A stretch of 64,000 nucleotides of DNA, from assembly GCA_006538405.1 (NCBI GenBank), contig BJKQ01000008.1:1054001-1118000 (forward strand), given 5' to 3'. Made by a program: the position numbers and the translations under genes. Positions 60,672-64,000 of the stretch are shown here, piece by piece. The notes beneath the pieces were generated by a model. It made no database searches and was not told the DNA's origin. It saw nothing but the letters and a program-made list of their open reading frames with translations. Origin of the DNA: Hansfordia pulvinata. Its lineage: Eukaryota; Ascomycota; Sordariomycetes; Xylariales. Position 1 is the stretch's first letter; every line of letters begins with the position of its first letter.

Positions 60672-61555
60672 CTACTGCTCAGCGGGAGCAGCCTCCTCGT
60701 CGCCCTCCTGCTCGGCAGCACGGGCGGCCTCAGCAGCGGCCTGCATCTGGGCGGCCTTAGCGCCGTAGTCTTGGCTCATGGGCTGAACGACGGTCTGCTC
60801 CTCCTTGGGCTCGATGATGGTGACGGCGTCAGGGAGGTTCTTCTGGGGACCGGCCTTGCCCTCGGGGTCGGAGCCGCGCATGATCTTGACCTTGATACCC
60901 AGGACACCCTGGCGGAGCAGAACGTGGCGGGTGGCGTGGTCAATGAAGTCGCGGGCGGGCTGACCGGAGTGGATCATGAAGCCGTCGGTGAACTTCATGG
61001 ACTTGGCACGGGCGGCGCGGAGCTTGCCGGAGACGACGACCTCGCAACCCTTGGCGCCGCTCTCCATGATGAAGCGCAGGACACCGTAGCAGGCGCGGCG
61101 GACGGCGAGACCGTTCAGCAGCTTGTAGCGCAGCGACTCGCACTGGGCGACGGCGGACAGACCGCGGTTCTGGACCTTGGCGGCATAGAGGGAGACGCTG
61201 TTCTCGGGGAACTTGAAGCGCTTCTGGATGAGCGAGGTGAGCTCGCGGATGCGGCGGCCCTGCTCGCCGAGAACCTCCTGGGTGTGGGTGGCGCGGATGA
61301 TGATGTCGGTGACGGTGGGGGTGACGCGGACCTCGACGCCCGAGTAGCCCTCCTCAGCGAGCTCGCGCTGGAAGAACTCGTTCAGCTCGGCGTAGAAGAC
61401 ACCATCGGCCACGAACTTTCTGCGCTTGGAGCTATTGGGCGAGTACTATCAGTATGGATTCGACACTCGACGGCCATGGTGGTCTCGGTAGAGGGTCCGC
61501 ACGGGAGGCCCGTGATATGGACAGTGGCTTACATCTGGGAACCCGGGACGGCCAT
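60672..61555 (-). CDS. RPS3: 40S ribosomal protein uS3 (S3)
   Basis: Two exons (61533-61555 and 60672-61431) with a 101-nt intron give 260 residues, starting [20 protein letters not shown]. The protein sits at the mRNA entry of the small ribosomal subunit. The KH type-2 domain is visible ([20 protein letters not shown], then [15 protein letters not shown] with the GxxG loop GEQG). The C-terminal domain has [37 protein letters not shown] and [10 protein letters not shown]. An Ala/Glu-rich tail ends AAPAEQ. Codon use is strongly G/C-biased, as expected for high expression. Confidence 0.98.
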
Positions 61556-63485
61556 CTTGACAAATTGCTGCTTCTGACTGGAGAAGTTGCGGTCGGGAGG
61601 GCTGGTTGTTGGTGGTGGTGGTGATGTTGGTGTTGAGGTCAAGCCGGCCGTCTAGAAGGGCGAGGATAATATTGGTGCAGTGGCAGCCATCCCACCACGG
61701 ACCCGCGCCGGGCAGCAGGCGCTCCGCTGGCCGTCCAAAAAAGTTGGACAGTGCGGAGTGGCACTGTCTGAGATTTTAGGCGCGGCGCGGTTTTTTTGTG
61801 TGGTAGGGTTGCGATTGTGTGAGCCTCGTTAGACGCTAAGGGACAGCTGGCATGAGGCTGCCAGTCCGGCAGCCAGGCGAGTGTGATATCCACCGGCTCC
61901 GATACTAGTATTGGATACCCCTGTGCAGGTCCGGTTGTCCTCTACCCCGCGCTACCTACATGTAGCCAGCTACTACTTAGGTATCTAGGTACCCAGCACG
62001 TGTCAGCCCCTTAGCCCATGCCAACTATGTAGCCCCGGAGGCCCCGCGGCATCCCTGCTTCCTACATGTAGGTTACCTGTACAGTACCTTACTACGAGAG
62101 GCATGGACGTGGATGTATGTCTGGATTGCGACTGACCCCTGCACAGAGTACGAGTGTGGAACTGGGCTGCCACAGCTGCCACGAAGCCGGGCACCCGGGG
62201 CAAGAGAGCAGATACCTTGTACGAGCACATGGGCTTTTGGGTGGGTCCCAAGATCTGGTCAGGTTCCGCATCTGCAGCGGACCTCGGGAGCTTACATGAA
62301 GGGCATTTCGATTTGGCCATACGTGCGATGGCCGATGACCAGCAATTTGGGCGCCTGTCTGGGACTAGGTACGGAGTCGGTGTACGCCTACGGGTCTCGC
62401 ATGTGTACTCGCAAGCGGCCCTGGTCATGGGCGGCAGTCAGAGGGAGGGTTGGTGAGTCTGTTTGCGATGGACTGGTCCCTTATCAGCCATGTTCTTGTC
62501 CAGTCTTCGTAAATTGGTCACTCGTACCTCCGTGCGGGTAAGCACCCAATAAGTTTGTGTCTTTTTCACATCGTCGCCAGGTGGCGGAATGGATATCCGC
62601 CCGCCTCCATGGTTACTGAGCTCCCATCACGGACGGATATTCAGAGACTCAACACAATGACGATACCTGCTGGTACATGTAGGTAGTCAAACCTGAGGTC
62701 CTACCTCGTTCCGCGATTAAAGAGACTCGGTACGAAAGAGGCAGTCGCGATCTGTTTGTCCCCAGCCTGCAACCCGTCAGGTACGAACACGCGCGGCGGG
62801 CGTGCAACGTACCTGATGACATAATTGGATCCACCCGGATCCGGTCACGGCCAACCATGACGGTCAGTTGCGCAGAGAAGGCGGTATCCCACCTTGACCT
62901 CAGCTGTCCTCTCGCACTCCACAGTACTTCGGGCTTCGCTGCATCTGCACCACCTGCCCACGTACCTGCACCGCCTACACCACCTCCTCATTCCCAACCC
63001 GCTCGACGGCGCCATCAACCCGACTCGCGATAGCCCTCAACGACCTCCCTGTCTTGTCCGCTCTGCTGTCATCTCGGCGAGCCTCAGACTCCTCGCGCCT
63101 TGAGTATTCTCATCCTTCCCCGGGATGAACGATCTGCGAAAGCCTGCCAGAAACACCATGCGCCTGCGCCTATAGCTACCTTGCCTGACGATCCAACTGG
63201 CCCCCGCGTTAGGCCAGCGCGCATCATAACCAACTCTCCGACGACGTCCCCCAAAGCCCCGATTCGACCATCTGGGCAGTCCTGCTTCTCCGGTCTTGAA
63301 TCGTCCGCCTCCTCGCGTGTCCCGCCACAGTTATACCGCTAGATCTGTATCCTCCTTCTAGCCATCGCCAGCCCTGTGTTGCCCACATGCCACCACCGCT
63401 TTGACCTGCGCTCCCCGCCCCTCCTTCTCGGCACGAGCCCTCCTTCATCAGACTGTCCCCATCTGGTATTGCAGCCGCTTTCAAG
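61556..63485. other. Divergent promoter region of uS3 and the myotubularin gene
   Basis: Contains a hairpin-forming repeat at 61747, CTACATGTAG and GGTATCTAGGTACC words near 61960-61995, and the pyrimidine-rich myotubularin leader from about 62900. No gene supported. Confidence 0.55.
61747..61768. promoter_or_regulatory. Perfect 8-bp inverted repeat upstream of uS3
   Basis: GACAGTGC and GCACTGTC are separated by six bases (GGAGTG), 192 bp upstream of the uS3 start codon. It could be a dimer-binding site or a hairpin. Function is unproven. Confidence 0.4.
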
Positions 63486-64000
63486 ATGCAGGTGAAGAAG
63501 GTCTGTCGCCGAGTTGTCTTTACCGGCCACGCGCTCCCTCTTGCTGACTCTCCCAGATCCCCAACGTTGACGCCATCCGGGGCGGCGAGCAGCATTCGGG
63601 CGAGCTACATCTGACCGAACATCACATTATTCTCGTTATCCCTGTTGCGCCTCCCGCCGACGTATCCCGGGCATCTTCCTCCAGCGCCGATCAGTCTCAG
63701 TCTCAGTCGCAACCTCAGAAATCCCCCGACCCCGGGAACTCTACATCGCCTATCCCATCATCGCAAATTGTTTCTTTCGTCCTTGTCCCGCATCGAGCGG
63801 CCGCCCTTCATCCATACGTCTGCGATGCCGCGACTTCATGTTCATCAATTTCAACTTTCACGACGATACCAGCGCCCGTGACGCGTACGAGTGGATTCGC
63901 AACCGAACCTGCCGCCTTGGCGCTCTCGAGAAACTCTACGCCTTCTCTTACCAGCCACTGAAAGCCGAGAAGCCCTTTGATGGCTGGCACATCTACGATC
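63486..64000 (+). CDS. YMR1: Myotubularin-family phosphoinositide 3-phosphatase, 5' part, frame one base short
   Basis: N-terminal PH-GRAM part of a myotubularin that removes the 3-phosphate from PI3P or PI(3,5)P2 on endosomal membranes. Exon 1 (63486-63500) codes MQVKK; a 56-nt intron (GTCTGT..CCCAG) leads to IPNVDAIRGGEQHSGELHLT, EHHIILVIP. After a Ser/Gln-rich insert (DQSQSQSQPQKSP) the frame moves by one near CCCCC (63723-63727) and continues RELYIAYPIIANCFFRPCP, SIRLRCRDFMFINFNF, RTCRLGALEKLYAFSYQPL and FDGWHIYD, the standard GRAM-to-catalytic-domain linker. The Cys-X5-Arg catalytic loop would lie beyond the right edge. The GTCTGT donor is weak, so the first exon is less certain than the rest. 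Confidence 0.85.

Overview
The window is nuclear DNA of a filamentous ascomycete, most likely a Sordariomycete and possibly Hypocreales (the order is inferred from overall protein flavour and intergenic repeat style, not from a marker search). Supporting signs: many genes carry short introns (about 50-200 nt) with GT..AG ends and CTAAC or CTGAC branch sites; genes lie singly on both strands; coding DNA is GC-rich with strong third-position G/C; and several fungus-restricted families occur (DUF7137, DUF7702, Zn2Cys6 regulator, Nrd1-type RRM protein). There are no operons, CRISPR arrays, phage or recognisable transposon genes.

Layout, left to right: DCP2 mRNA-decapping enzyme (-, C-terminal end off the left edge); a two-RRM Nrd1-like RNA-binding protein (-); a 4.2 kb gene-poor stretch; a Zn2Cys6 regulator (+); a metallo-beta-lactamase-fold protein (+); a 4.2 kb gene-poor stretch; a secreted or anchored DUF7137 protein (+); a CDK10/11-type kinase (-); an NDUFAF7-type mitochondrial methyltransferase (+); a lung-seven-transmembrane (PTM1-type) membrane protein (-); a U-box cyclophilin of the PPIL2/Cyp8 family (+); a DUF7702 seven-helix membrane protein (+); tRNA-Val(AAC) (+); KTI12 (+); an acyl-CoA synthetase-like AMP ligase (+); APC4 (-); delta-COP (-); a large acidic protein of unknown function (+); a 6.5 kb gene-poor stretch; a NIPA-type magnesium transporter (+); ribosomal protein uS3 (-); and the 5' part of a myotubularin phosphatase (+, off the right edge).

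Most genes are conserved housekeeping functions: mRNA decay, splicing/ubiquitin, tRNA wobble modification, cell-cycle proteolysis, COPI traffic, complex I assembly, translation and phosphoinositide turnover. They do not form a pathway or gene cluster. The accessory-looking material is intergenic. Gene-poor blocks are littered with short palindromes built on CGAGTACTCG and with GGTA/TACC micro-repeats, which I do not see inside exons.

Two window-wide patterns deserve attention. First, five otherwise well-conserved genes each have a reading frame that is one base short, in four cases at a G or C run. This looks like systematic homopolymer under-calling rather than five pseudogenes. Second, at least six genes have a very small first coding exon (3 to 31 nt) followed by an intron. 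I found no convincing new multi-gene system; the strongest novelty candidates are the palindromic repeat family, the acidic protein with an ambiguous Cys-rich segment, and the compact Nrd1 relative.
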